Virus record (IMG/VR): IMGVR_UViG_3300042886_000261
Coordinates: 42,751-106,750 of that record
Length of the DNA stretch: 64,000 nucleotides
Reading direction: 5' to 3' (one strand)
Origin: a virus
The notes below the pieces were generated by a model. The model worked only from the letters and a program-made list of their open reading frames with translations. It made no database searches and was not told the origin of the DNA. A program made the translations under genes and the position numbers. Positions 18,201-31,300 of the stretch are shown in pieces. How positions within the stretch are numbered: position 1 is the stretch's first letter; the number at the start of each line of letters is the position of its first letter.

Positions 18201-18583
18201 GCTTTCATTAATTTTTCAATTTCTAAAGCTTTATCATAGCTGTCTTTAACAAACATGTTAATAGAATTAATACCTTCTAGATGTCTAAATTCATCAGTTA
18301 ATTTTTTTTGTCTTTCTTCTTTTGCTGTTTGATTAATTAATTTTTGACCTTGAAGTATTTTTAATTGTTTTTCTAAATGCACCCAAATTTTATCTACCAT
18401 AGTAGATATATCATCTTTTTTTACTTCAGAAGTATCAGCTAATTCAACATCAGGTATATAATTTAAATCTTTATTTAAATCAAAACCCTGTCTAATCCAC
18501 TCTTCTTCAGCTCTAGTATCATTACCATTTGCTTCATTAAGTATTTTTATATACTCCTTACTGGTTTTAATTGGGCAATACAT
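15266..18583 (-). CDS. Virion cargo protein, 1,105 residues, likely membrane segment
   Basis: A large, mainly helical protein at the end of the giant-protein set. It is rich in Lys/Glu coiled-coil-like stretches. Residues about 968-991 (ETVIIFGTTAFIMLLMHAF, then DDDDEKK) look like a membrane-spanning segment followed by an acidic cap; an earlier hydrophobic stretch lies near 700-725. A membrane segment in an ejected cargo protein would suit formation of a channel in the host inner membrane. The only cysteine I find is residue 3 (MYCPIKT), opposite the C-terminal Cys of the preceding protein. No enzyme motif is recognised. It starts 18 bases after the stop of the 261-residue protein. Confidence 0.72.
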   Translation of the reverse strand: MYCPIKTSKEYIKILNEANGNDTRAEEEWIRQGFDLNKDLNYIPDVELADTSEVKKDDISTMVDKIWVHLEKQLKILQGQKLINQTAKEERQKKLTDEFRHLEGINSINMFVKDSYDKALEIEKLMKAIINKKDDGTDKFKKDRIVELTNLNTFANSYNILDEISKADIYSFFTAKEGEEEVSEKTGKTIREMLTDAISIRKAVKEQYIKQGIPLMASFLLNYKSLSIDDAINKELVELVKKLEAEKTSAKPNDKKIKAITERIAKFQSFTQTQESMEELLKFASRDEGALEFWFGPLISNEDASLGLFAKAIKTEFEGARQLDIDIAKLAGKQFTKYKDSQSESRDTPAKFNEGLYEELISHGKNNNGEPTITKRMAFVQKYDINKYNEAQNKLYSATKLGPNPTDAEIIANSNFEANKSTILRDWYAKNAQKKSDEEIDKILLEKNKLVNNGIWNQEDYDKWHKSVLQIKKDGTKIYMKEFSEPADMYLNKKWEALYDKNDKPKNAKGEYHSFLLNLYLDAQEKVPDAQKRGYILPSIHKRSIERSSIKSVIKDKIKDVTSIRGDETDFNLSNLADEGAKFIPVYYTQDMDADEVSLDLIRSVELYSQMANKYEAVNNISAETSMFKAIIGDREVAETNSKGVAVLDSLANKLGIKSNIKKQGEANSKRHVDAFINMQLYNEMQNAEILGNYSMGKLTNLALGYSAITSIAADLLKGMANNLQGNIQLIIEANSSEFFSKKDLRKGKLYYAKNLTSFLSDFGKPTAESLVGNLVNHYDALQGNYKDQYGKNVSGSVFAKLMRTDTLFFNQHFGEHEIQVSAMFALMEATKVTDTNTGETISLLEAYTKYGLEEIEKNTDFTNKKKLDLQDRIHAISKKLHGVYNEFDKGTAQRYSVGRLAIMYRKHLLPGYKRRWGRLKADQELGAVTEGYYMTFYNTMLKDLSKMKLNMMQNWSTYTPFEKAQIKRVMAETVIIFGTTAFIMLLMHAFGDDDDEKKGYAYNFMLYELSRMQSETAAYISPQDAYRTVKSPSAMVSTVERMTKFVSQFFLTWDPEKLNYQRKEGVWNKGDNKSWAYFLKLMGFSGYNFTPEAAVKSFKSTLLK

Positions 18584-18601
18584 ATTGTTTAGAATTTTTA
18601 A

Positions 18602-19387
18602 TTAACACAAATTTTTAAGTACTTTAACCATTATTTTGACTAACTGAGATTCAGTAGTAATTACTTCTAATTCATCAAATATATCATTAATGTCAATACC
18701 TTTATAAGCAAGTTGTTCTTCTGTAAATAGATTTAACATAGTATCATTTACAAAAGAATTATATGCTTTTTGATCATATGGCTTTAAAGATACTGGTTCT
18801 TTTACTAATTCCATGGTATCCAGATTAATATTTTTTAATAATATTATTTTACCTGATAGATCTGTTATATCATATGTACCAGTAATATTATTTAAAATAG
18901 CTTTTGAGCCACCAATTATAACTGATCTTGGTTTTTTACCAGTTTTTTCAAGTTCTTTTTTATACTCAGTTTGAATTGGATATTCTTCCTCAACCTCTAC
19001 AATATCTTCTACTTCTGGTATAAAGATATCTTCCTTGTTTTCTTGATCAAATAAAGCTTCATCATCATTATAAAAACTAGTATCTTTTTCATCAAAATCT
19101 TTTTCATCAAAATCTCTTTCACCAGACATTATTGCTAGTTCTTCTTCTATATCTAATTGAGCATCATATTTCTCATCAACAACACTATCAAGAACTTTTT
19201 CAGAGATATTTATTATAACTCTATCTTTATCAATAGTACTTTTACTAGCTAAATTAGAATACTTATCATTAATATCTTTTATGATTCTTTTAGCATTAAA
19301 ATCACTATGGGTAGTATTTCTATACCCACCTAATTTGTCATCAATTTCCTTATTTAAATCTTCTTTAATTTGTATTTTACAAGCCAT
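18602..19387 (-). CDS. Virion cargo linker protein, 261 residues
   Basis: An acidic protein with two visible parts: a charged N-terminal half that includes the tandem repeat DFDEKDFDEKD (an exact 15-base duplication around 19,082-19,111) and a beta-rich C-terminal half (SVIIGGSKAILNNITGTYD; GKIILLKNINLDTMEL). It has exactly two cysteines, residue 3 (MACKIQ) and the last residue (VLKNLC). It lies between the giant RNA polymerase protein and the 1,105-residue protein, 10 bases after the former. No family is recognised. The two terminal cysteines make it a candidate connector between its neighbours. Confidence 0.68.
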   Translation of the reverse strand: MACKIQIKEDLNKEIDDKLGGYRNTTHSDFNAKRIIKDINDKYSNLASKSTIDKDRVIINISEKVLDSVVDEKYDAQLDIEEELAIMSGERDFDEKDFDEKDTSFYNDDEALFDQENKEDIFIPEVEDIVEVEEEYPIQTEYKKELEKTGKKPRSVIIGGSKAILNNITGTYDITDLSGKIILLKNINLDTMELVKEPVSLKPYDQKAYNSFVNDTMLNLFTEEQLAYKGIDINDIFDELEVITTESQLVKIMVKVLKNLC

Positions 19388-19397
19388 GATATTATTA

Positions 19398-22300
19398 TTA
19401 ACAAGATTTTTTATAAAGTGAAGCTGCTTCTAATATTCTTTTTTTAGTTAAAGGATCAGATACTGTTTCTTTAGCTAAGTTAGTTGTTCCTGAACCTAAT
19501 ATAGTATTATCTGAAAGTACATAGTAATTAAATTTAGTAGCTGGATCAGTAGACACTCTTAATGTACCATCTTGTAATTCTTTTCTAATATACACTTTAT
19601 TTTTAATAGTTTGCTCAGTTAATTCTTTACCATTACCAAAATATATTTTACCATCTGGTTTAATTGTAAAAGTATATTGATCTACTTTTATATTTCTTTC
19701 TTCTGGTTCAGATTTTTTAACTATAACTTCTCCAGTTTGTCCATCAGGAACTTCTTCTTGTAGTTGTTTTACTATTGGTGCAACATTAGAAACATCAGAT
19801 GCTTTATTAGTATAAACATAATCCATTTTAGATGTTCTACTTAAACCAACATATCTTAACATATTTCTTTCATTACCGTATGGTTTACCATTATAACTAA
19901 TAATTTTATTATTAGCTGGGTTATCCATATTTTCATAATCTACAAATACATTATCATATGTAGAACCTTGAGCTTTATGTGCTGTTACAGCATAACCATA
20001 ATCAATATTTTTACTAAAAAATGCTTTAATATTTAATTTTTCATATTGTGATGTACCATCTGCTTCTATTTTAAATAACTCAGGTCTTTCTTTTTTAAGA
20101 ATTGACATTGTAGTAGGCTCATTTTCAAATAATAGTACATCATCTGGGAATTGATATTTACTAAATAATGCATCTAATTCTGAACTAGCTTTAGCTCTAA
20201 ATTTCCAAGCAATAGTATTATTATTAATAGCTTTTTTTACATCTAAAAATTGCATTAATATATTTAAATTATTAGAATCACGTGGATTTATAATAAAAAC
20301 TTTTTGAGGTTTTAATAATTGAGGACTGTGTGTTTTTATTAACTCAGTATCACTTTCATTAAAAACTCTTTTAACTTCTATATTCCATCCAGAAAGTTTT
20401 CCTTTAATAATATGTGTTGTATTTAAAATACGCTCATTATATAATGAAACTTCTTTTGATTCTTGATACTCATTACTTATTACAGTATAATCTTGTCCAT
20501 TATTAATTATACTATCAGCACTTGATTGCTCATATCCCATAAGAGTTGATCCTACACCATATGATTCATCAATATTCATACTTGAAAAAATTTGTTGATT
20601 ATAAAGAGCAACAGATATATTTGAGTATGTAATTATTTTAGCATATGCTGGATCTTTTTTATACTCTTCTGAAGTAAAAGCATCAAACATTTTATTTTTA
20701 AATTCAGTTTTATCTTTTATAAAGTTAACACCTTCACCTTCACTATTTATTTCTGTATCAAAATTAAAATTTTCATTTATGTCTAACATATTATTTCTAA
20801 CACCAGTAATAATTTTTAAAACAGGGTTATCTTCTTTTTGTCTCATGATTTCTGTTAACTCATATCCTTCATTATCTTTAGTGTATGTTAATGCTGGACT
20901 TAATGAACTATTTCCTACAGGAGGTAACTGAGCAGGATCACCCATGAATATTACTGTAGTGTTTTCATCTTGTGCTAAATCATAAATATCTTTATAATCA
21001 GAATTATCAATCATAGATGACTCATCTATTATTAAAATTCCATTACTTGGTACTGCATGATTAGGGCCTGGTTGAAAAACACCATTAATTTTACGTTTAT
21101 TTAAAAGTTTAGCAGTTGTTATAGGTTTTTTAGTAACACCTCCTCTAATTAATTGTACTAATAAATTTATAGATGCTTTATGTGTAGGAGCTGCATATAC
21201 TATTTCTTTCATACCTCTATGTTTAGTATTTACATAAAGTTGAATAAATTTAGCTATTGTACTTTTACCAGTACCCGCATAACCTTTTAAAACAAATTTT
21301 GTATTTTTATTATTAATGGCATCAATTGCTAATTGTAAAGCTGTTTTTTGTTGATCATTTAATCTTATAATTCCTGTTTTAATTTCAACACCATCACTGA
21401 ATGTAAAAGTATTATTAAATGATACTGGTTCTCTTTTTTTAATTACAGTTTCTATTTTAACTACTGGAGCTTCACTTACTGTAACATTTTGTTGTTGAGT
21501 AGTAGCTTTAAATGTATTAGTATATACATCTCTAATAGCTTGTTTTGCAGCAGCTTCTACTTCAGGTCCTTTATACTGAGCTCTAGGTACCCATTTACCA
21601 TCTTTTTGTACATTGTAATTTTCTATATCTCTAGAACCTACACCAGCAAAGTTTTTAGTAAGTGCTGGTGTGCTTATTTCTTTCCAACCATTATAATCCC
21701 ACTCTTGTTTAGTTTTATCATAACCTTTATCAAGGTATTCTTTATCTTGAGTGTACCATTTTTGGGTATCTAAATCAAATACATATACTGGTTTACCCAT
21801 TTTTATACCTAACTGGACAGCAGTATTTGTTCCACCCATAACTTCAGGTTTTGTAGTAGGTTTTATTTCAGCAACAGCAAATACAGCATCTGCATTAGCT
21901 ACTTGATAATAATTTCTTACTTGTAAATTTCCTTGTAAAGTATCTGGGTAGCTTTCTCCAAGTAATCTCTCTACTTCAGTACGGGCTTTATCCATTTGTT
22001 CTTTAGTAAGAACTGTAGCTTTAACACCTGCATTTCTAAGTTTTTGAGATAAATTTGGATTACCTGCATCTTTATAATGTCTTTGATCAGTAACACCAAA
22101 CTCTCTACCTATTGTATCCCAGTATGTATCTCCACCATATGCTCCACCAGAATGATTAGTGTATTCTGATGCAGCAACACTAGTAGATGGTTGAGTAGTA
22201 GGTATATTATATTCATTAATGTCAGCATACCATTTACCAACTTTATAGTTTGCATAATTTACAGTATCAAATTGTTCATATAGTTTAATACCATCTCTGT

Positions 22301-25300
22301 TGTACTCATTGTACTGCTTTCTTTTTTTAACAAAGTTGCCTTTATTTGTAGGCTCCGAAAACTCAATATAAATACCATGATTACCAACCATTAATCTACT
22401 TATTGTAGGTTCAAGTTGTTTAAGCACATCTTTATTTTCTACAGTTAATGTTGAATTATCTGAACCTAATGTTATTTTTCCTAGTTGTGGGTAATCAGTG
22501 TTTAATTTTTGAATATAAACATTTCTAATTTGTTTATTAATTTCTTCTATTTCAGAAACACTTTTTGTTTTTTCAAGATCTCTTATAAATTGTTGATAAT
22601 AACCCGTTTCTACATATTTCCTAAATTTATTATACCATTCTGTATCAACACTAGTAGATGGTTGATCAGTAGCTTTAAATATAATTGAATCATCAATGTA
22701 ATTATTTACATTAGGGTCATTAGCAATCATCATAGCTGCAATTTTATCAAAAGTAGATGTATTCATCTTATTAGAAATAAATTCTCTAGATGCTGGTTCT
22801 ACTATTTCAAAATATGTAGTATCAGGAAGAACATAACTAAGACCATATTTAGTATTACCTACTCCATTCTGTAAAATAGATATAAGTGGTAATATTTTAA
22901 ACATGTCTGATATTTTTTTATTCTTAACTGGATCTTTTACTTTAATAACATTTTCATCAGCAAGATCAATTAAGTTTTGATGATAACTATCAGCTAGTGC
23001 TCCTTTTACTACAGGTTTATTATTTAATGTTAATACAGATATCTGACCTTTAATTGTAAGTTTTTTAGTTTTAGCATCAAATACCTGATCTTTAATTGAG
23101 AAATTTTTAGAATTATATATATTTACCGGTACATCAGTAATTTGTTCTAGTACTGAATACAATTCTTTTAAGTGACTGTTTTCACTTATCATACTCATGA
23201 ACCTAGTTACATATGCTTGGTGATTTAAAGTACTAAATAATTCTGGTACACCTGGGAATGGTTCTTTAGTAGTTATTATCTCATTTAATCTGTTTTGATA
23301 AATATAATTTACCATTGCTTGTTTAAATGATGTGATAAAATTAGTTATACCATCTGCTCCTTCACCAAATTTAAGTGGAATATTATTATTTTTAATATAA
23401 TTAAGTAAATAAGTAGATACTCTTTTATCATCTGTTAAAGGAAATATAGGTTCTACTAAATCTTGAGTAATAACATTATCAAAGAAAGATCCTAATATAG
23501 ACTCTTTTCTTAATTTTCTTACTAGGTCTTGATCTATTTTAGATGACTCAGATAAAATATCTAAACCAATTTTTCTTTGCATGATCTCCTGTATGGTTTT
23601 AGAAGTAGCTGTATCAGGATTTGACTGTCTTTTAAGATCAGCCATATCTTTTATTTGTTTTTCATACTCTAAATAATGTAAAAATATTGCAATAGCTTTT
23701 GGACTTGTAGTATCATTAGTAGTCATTGTACCTTTTAAATCCGCTGTTGTAAATTTATCCATACCTTCAGTTGCTGCAAGTACAACATCTTTATAATTTG
23801 GAGTAGACATTGGGTGATAATATTCATTAGTAGGATCAGCAATTATACTTTTAAATAATGGGCCAGTTTCAGAACTGTTAATTAATTCAATATCATTTAT
23901 ATTAACTTTATCAGCTTTTACATCTGCAATTAAGCTTTTTAATGTTGTATCATATGATTTATCAATACCAGATAGTTTTACTGATACCTTAGCTTCTTTA
24001 TTATAACCTTTTATTGCATTATTTAATCTTGTTCTATTTGCTTTATAAATACTTTCTGAGATATTAGTTTGTTTTAATACATTTAGAAGTGCATTATATT
24101 TTTTATTTTCATCAGATAATGTTTCTTTACCAGTAAGATTTGCATATGTACTAGCATATAGTCTTTGTTGATTTGCATATTCTCTTACTAGTGGTTGAGA
24201 TATAAAATAAACGGCATCTCTTTTTGGTACACCAGCTTTAAGTAAATTCAATAACATTGGTATAAGTTCTTTATTAGCTTGAATAAAGAAGATCCATGCA
24301 TCTTTCTCAACATCTACAGAACCATTCATTAAGTGTGAAAATAAATCTGCTATTTTATCTTGGCCATCTGCACTATTAATACCTGATAAAGAAATTCTTC
24401 CATCTTCAGTTTTATTATGATCAAGTAATAATCTCATTTCATAGATTATACTTTTATCATCTTCATATTTTTTAGTCTTTGGATTTTTAACTGAGCCATA
24501 ATATGTTTTTGGTAGAGCAGCACCTAATGCTGTATACAATGGATGTAATGCATTTTCAAGAGCAATAATACCTAATACATCTTTCCCTGTCATATTAGCT
24601 TCATGCTTATGTAAGTTATAACCTACTTCAAATACATTTGTTGGACTAATAGTTTTATATCTTCCATATTCAGGTGAAGACTTTACTAAGTCATCTGCAA
24701 TATCTTTCATTAAGTAAGTTTCATTTGGTCTTACTAATGTAGCATAATTATCAGGTAGTTGTAATATACCTCTGATAGAATCAATTAATCTATTTTCAAT
24801 TGCTTTTTTCTGTAATGCAATTAATTTAACTACTTGAGCTTTATCACCTTTAGATTCTGCATTTGCAATTAATTTTTTTAATGTTTCCTCAGATATATTA
24901 GATGTTACATAATTACCATTTTCATCTATATTAGGCATGAATGTAGTAAGCTTATCAACATCATAATCTGCTCCTGATTTAGCAACAATTTCTGATGGAG
25001 GAATAATAATAGAACCTGCAGCAGGATTTAAAAATTCATATACTTCCATAAATTCCATAGAGTTCATTCCTTGTACAGGGATCCTTACAGCTGATAAAGT
25101 AACAGATTTACGGTTATTATCTTTATTTAACCACTCATCATCTTTAATTAATTCATTTAATCTTTTTCTTGTACCTATTTCTATACCATCAAGATCTTTA
25201 AGTTTTAAAAGATTTTTAAAATCTCCTTGTAATGCAATAGCAACTTTCATTGCAGATGTATTACCATTCTCACCTGGATTATAGAAAGGTAAGTTATTAG

Positions 25301-28300
25301 TACCTAAGTATTTTTCTATTTCTGCAACTTGAGCTTTCTCAAATTTAAAACCTGAATCCCATAATCCATTAGTCATTGAACTAGCAACTTGTACTAATGC
25401 TTCACCTTTTACTTTTTGTTTTACTATTCTTTTCTCAACAAGTGATGTTATCATTTTTTCAATATCTCCTGAGAGCATGTGTAATGATAAATCTTTTGTT
25501 AAAACATTATTAGAACCAACTTGAATATAGTCAATTAAATGTTCTGGTAAATCCTTTCTAGTAAGTTCTCTTTGAACTACATCCATGAATTTAGTTAAAT
25601 CACCACTAACATATTTACCATCTTTATATTCATAACCAATTTCATTTAATAATTCAATTTTTAATATTTCAGTATTAGCATTTACAGCATCTTCATAAGC
25701 TTTAATAAATGGTGCATTGTCATCATTTACAATTTTACCATTTTTATATAAACCTTCAAGAATAAGTTTTCTTAACTGAGTAGCAAATATTGTTTTACCT
25801 TTTAATTTAATTGGAACAGCTGTAACATTTTTAAGATATGCTAAGTATATTGTATTTGGGGTAAACTTAATATCTGACTTTAATGTTTTTTGAGCACCGT
25901 TATCATCATATATTTGATCTGCTACTGCTTTACCATCTTTATCTAATTGAGATGTTATACTACCTACTTTAGAACCAGTTTGGAATGTAGCATACTGTAT
26001 ATTACTTTTCATCATTTGATGATGTAATGACTCTAAATCAGAACCAACAATAAGTGATGGAATTAATGGCATTAATGCAAATTTATGCATTGCATTAACT
26101 GGTAATGGTGTATTAGCTAAATGACCAAAATGTTGTAATTTATATACAGGAAAAATTTGTGTTATATCTTCAGTATTAACTTCTTTACCACTAATTACTT
26201 TTTGGAATAAATCTTCTTGTTCAGATGACCAGTTCTTTTCAGCAAGTCTTAATAGACGGTATGCATCAATAGTTATATAACCTTGACCATCACCTTCTTC
26301 CATTTCTTTATATGGTTTTAATTCTTTCTTTAATCTATAATCAATTTCTGATTGAGATAATCCTCTGTTTTTATAATCTTCCCTTAAACCTTTTTCAATA
26401 TTTTTAATATATACTGAACTTCTTTTAACTTCCTGCATGATAGCAGTGTTATAAGTTTTACTGTAATTAAATGGAGCATACTCACTACCAAATTCATCCA
26501 TAGTTGCTAGCTTAGCACCATATGATGTATTTTTAATTGTGTAACTATTTAAAAAGTCTTGAGTATAAATATCATCCATGAATCCTCTACCACCTGAAGT
26601 AGAACCTGGATTTCTTTTATGTAACTCTTGTTTAGCATGATTATACTGTACAATATCACCATATATTAAACTAGCAGTCTCAAAATTATGAATCCATGCA
26701 TTCATTGTATGTGCTTTAATAAGCATTGTTTCTTCAGCATCAGTTGATAATTCAAACTTTTTTAAACTATTTGTTAATGCTGGGTCAATCCATTTAGATT
26801 TCTGAAAATCTTTCTTGTTATCAGCAGACTGTCTTTCAAAATATGCACTTACTTGCTCAGTTATATCTTTTTTTAATTTAGGATCTGATTCTAAATAATC
26901 AAGTAATTTACCATTTTTTACTTTCTCAATTATTTCTTCTTTAGTATCTTTAGTTAATATATTATCAAATGCAGTAAAGAATTCACCAGCTATTCCAATA
27001 ACAGTTTCACCATCAGCAGATTTAATTTCTCTATTATAACCTACATATTTTTTATACTCTTCTTTATTAGTTCTTATTTTTTGTATTCTAATTAACTCAG
27101 CTTGAATATAACCTAAGAATATATTATCAACAGCATATTGATCAGCATCTCCTCCTGGTTTAAATTTATCTATATCAACATATAAATTTTTTAAATTAGT
27201 AGACTTCATACCAAATGATGATGATTTAGAAGCATGTCTCATAAATTCTTGAAAACCTGATTTTAACATCATGTTTAATTCTTGAATATATTTACTATGA
27301 ACATCAAGAGATGTAGTATTAGCACCATCAACATTAACTATTTGAGTACCAGATACCATTACAAGATCTAACTTAGCATCTCCTTTTCTTGCCCATGTAT
27401 TTTCTTCAACTTTAAATATAGTTTTAAGTAATTGTGATTGCTCAGTAAAACCGTTTATCAATGGATTAAGATAACTCATATAGCTATATGTTGGATCCAT
27501 CCATAAATCTCTACCATTTTTAACATTATTAATGGCATCAACTTGCATAGTAACAGTACTATCTTCTGTAAATTCATTTACAAGTTTTTTCTCTGCATTT
27601 AGTACACTAAAACTTGCATAATTATTACCAAATTTACTTTGTAATCTTGCTAAATTTTGTATTACAGATTTTTCACTTGTGGTTTTTTTATATATACCTG
27701 CAGGCATTTTACCATATAATGCATCAATAGGATTATCTATGAATTTTTTAATAAATGCTTTTTGCTCATCATTAGTAAGTTTTGGATCTTTATTTAATGT
27801 ATGAACTGATTTTGCAATTTCATATAAATAAAAAACACCATAATCTTTAGCACCTAATTCATCCTTAATACTCTTTAAATCTTGTAAACCAACACCTAAT
27901 GCATTAACAAATTCAATTTGTTGTGCAGGTAAATCAACAGATGCAGCAGTAGGAAAAGCTTTAATTAATTCATCAAGTTTTAATGTTGACTTATTATTTT
28001 CAGCTTTACTAATATATTTAGTTTCTGCAGATGAATTAAAAGCACTTTTAAAACTATTTATAACATTTTTAAATTCAATTGAAGCATCAGTTACTTCAGA
28101 TTTATAATCACCTGTTTCTTCATCTTTATCAACTGTTAATTGAACATATCTTATTAAAGGTTTTTTAAAATCTTGCCAAAATGCTGCTTTGATATTAAAT
28201 TCTTGTAATGTTTTAATATTTGTAGGATCTGGAAATTTTTTATTTACTAATTGTCCTAATTCTGGATAGAAAGGTACAGCAGCTTGAAGCTTAAGATACA

Positions 28301-31300
28301 TTTCAACTGGATTCTTTTCACCTCCAATTACTTTAGTAACTGTATTCCATATTTTACTAAAGTCAACTAATTCTGGAAAACCTAATGGTCCTTCTACTTC
28401 TTTACCATCAACTATTTTAAATAGACTTTTTAAAATATAAAGAGTCTCTTTTTCAGCTAATTGCATTAATGATTTTTTACCTACTTCTTTATTTGAAAAT
28501 ATTTCTGTTTCTTGAGCTTCTTCAGAAGCAGTTGTATCTCCTTCTATTTCAGTTTCTTCTTCATCTATTTCAATATACTTTTGCTTAATTAAATCAAATG
28601 TACTATGTTCTTTATGAAACTCTAATATATTATCCCAATTAGCAATTGCTGTTTCTAGTATTCTTATTTTATTATTTAATAAACTTCTTTTATTAAAATC
28701 TTCTTGAGCAGTAGCTTCTAGTTCTGTTTTAAATTTAACAAGTTTTTCATTAAATCTTCTTTTAGTTCTAGCATAAGCTTCTATTTTATTTTTTTCAATT
28801 GTTAATATTTGAATAGTTCCAGTTTTATTTACTGTTACTAGATTTCCTGCTGAATCTTTAACATTATTAATGCTTTGAGCAAGTCTACCATCATATGTTT
28901 CATCAATAATTTTTGATAATACAGAATCAATTTGATTAGATACTTTAAGACTATCTTGATAATTTAAAACAAGTTCTTTTGTTTCAGTATTAAATACACC
29001 TCTTGCTCTATTAAGCTTGTTAAACATATGGTTATCAACAAGTGGAGTATACTTGTTTAAAAGCTTAGGGTTTTTACTTGCAAAAAATAATTTTTCAAAT
29101 AAATTTTCTTGAATAGATCTTTTACCAAATAATGCTTTAATAAAATTCCATATTCTTCTGAATATAGTATTTCTTATAGGAGCATCACCTACAGCTTTAG
29201 GATCTTTAGCATACTCTCTAAAATCTTCAGCAATAATTTCTTCTACTTCTTCTGGAGAAAGTTCATAATTATTTAATCTTTTTCTAGTTTCAGCATATAA
29301 CTTAGTCTTTTGTTTTTTAGTTAAGTATAATTGAGAAAATGCATGCCAAGCTTCATGGTATAAATCTACAGCAGAACTACCAGTAGCTGTATCTAATTGT
29401 ATTGAAACATCTGATAATCTTTTACCTGCTATAATAAATCTTGCATAAACATCAGAGTTAACAATGTTAGCCATGTGTTCAAGCTTAATAAGTTTAGATA
29501 AAGGAGAATTATCCCACCACTCTTTAGCAGCAGTAATTTCTTCTTGAGTAACATTATTAGGTAACTTAGAAGATCTATCTAATTCAAATGGTATATCACT
29601 TTCTTCATCAGGTTGATCAACTTTATCTGGATTAATAATTACTTCATCTTTTTTAGCTGCTTCTTGTTGTGGAGTACCAGGTGCTTTAGTAACTTTTGGT
29701 TTTAAAGTAAAATCCTTTTCACTTACTTGACCTATTTTTTTATCTCCTTTGTATATTGAAACTACATTATTTTTTGGCTCACCTTTGTTTGTAATTATAT
29801 CATTAACTATAAAAGTTACAGGATCATTTGAATTTATGTCATTTGATGATATACCTGGTTCATATCTACCTTCCACTGTTACACCATCTACTTTCATTAA
29901 AAATGTAGCATTTGTTTTAGACATACCACTTAATATAGTACCAGATAAATCTTTATTAACTTTTAATTTAAGAACAAGATCATCTTTAGCTGCTTTAATT
30001 TTATCTACAGTAGAAGATTTTACTTCTTCTTTAACTTTTTCTGTTTCAGCAATAAAATCTTTATCTATTCTAAATTGAAAGTATGGATTATTTACTGCAT
30101 CACCTTTGTTAGTTTTTTTATCAGCAGGATTTAAAATTTTTAAGTCTAATGATAAAAGAAAGTCCTTATAATCTACAGCATTAAATTTACCAGTATTACG
30201 GTTATAATTATAAAATGTTTTACTACCAGCAAGTATTTCTTTATTATAACCCATAGTAGTTGCATATGTCAAAGTTTTTGCATTAATCCCTTGATTTTCA
30301 TATGTAACTGTGCTTTCATTTAATAAATTATCAATTATAATTTGTTCAACTTTTGGATCTGTAAAATCTTTTATTGGTATTAATAATTGTTTATTTTTTA
30401 TTGGATCTGGTCTATATCCTCCAGTAAGTGTACCAGTAACATCATTATAATTTACAAATAGTTTTCTTGTTGATTGAGCATTAATAGTATTATGAGTAAA
30501 TTGTAAATAAAAATCATTTTTCTGTTTATTATTTAATTTAGGATTTACTAATACAGCAGCAATTTGATTTATATATTCTTCAGGTAAATTAGTTCTATCA
30601 ATTGTATAATTAACATCATTTATAAGTATTTCAGCAGTAAATGTTCTTGGATTAATTTTAATATTTAATTTATTTTCTGGTGTTTTAGTTGCAGTAAGTA
30701 ATTTTTTTAAAGTTGGATTTTCTTTATTAAAGAAAATATCAACAATACCAGCACTTATATCTGTTATATTTAATAACTTAGGTTCACCACCACGTACTTC
30801 ATCTCTTAAGTCTTGTAATTCTTTAAAACTACTTTGTTGTTTATTATCAACTAACTCAAGAAAGTCTTCATATGTTGTACCCTGATCAATTAACCATTTC
30901 TTATATGACTCCATACTCATTTCTTTTTTATGAGCATCTTTTTCAATTAATTCTGCAGGTGAAATAATTCTATCTTCTAGACCATATATATCTGTAACTC
31001 TTAATTTATCAGAATTTTTTTCAGATCTTACATCTCTTAAAAATTGATATACAGGTTTACCACCATCTTCTTTAGATACTATAGAACCTTCTTCATCAAA
31101 ATGTAATGTATTTCCATCCACATCTGATAAAACTAATACAACAATATCTTTAGCTTGAGTAACATTTGGATCTTCTATTTTATCTTTTACCATACTATTA
31201 CTTCTAATAATATGTGCAACAGTAGTTGCATCTAATGTCTCTTCACCATTAAGACTTAATAACATTTTAGGTCTAAGTTTAATAACTTTACCTTGATAAA

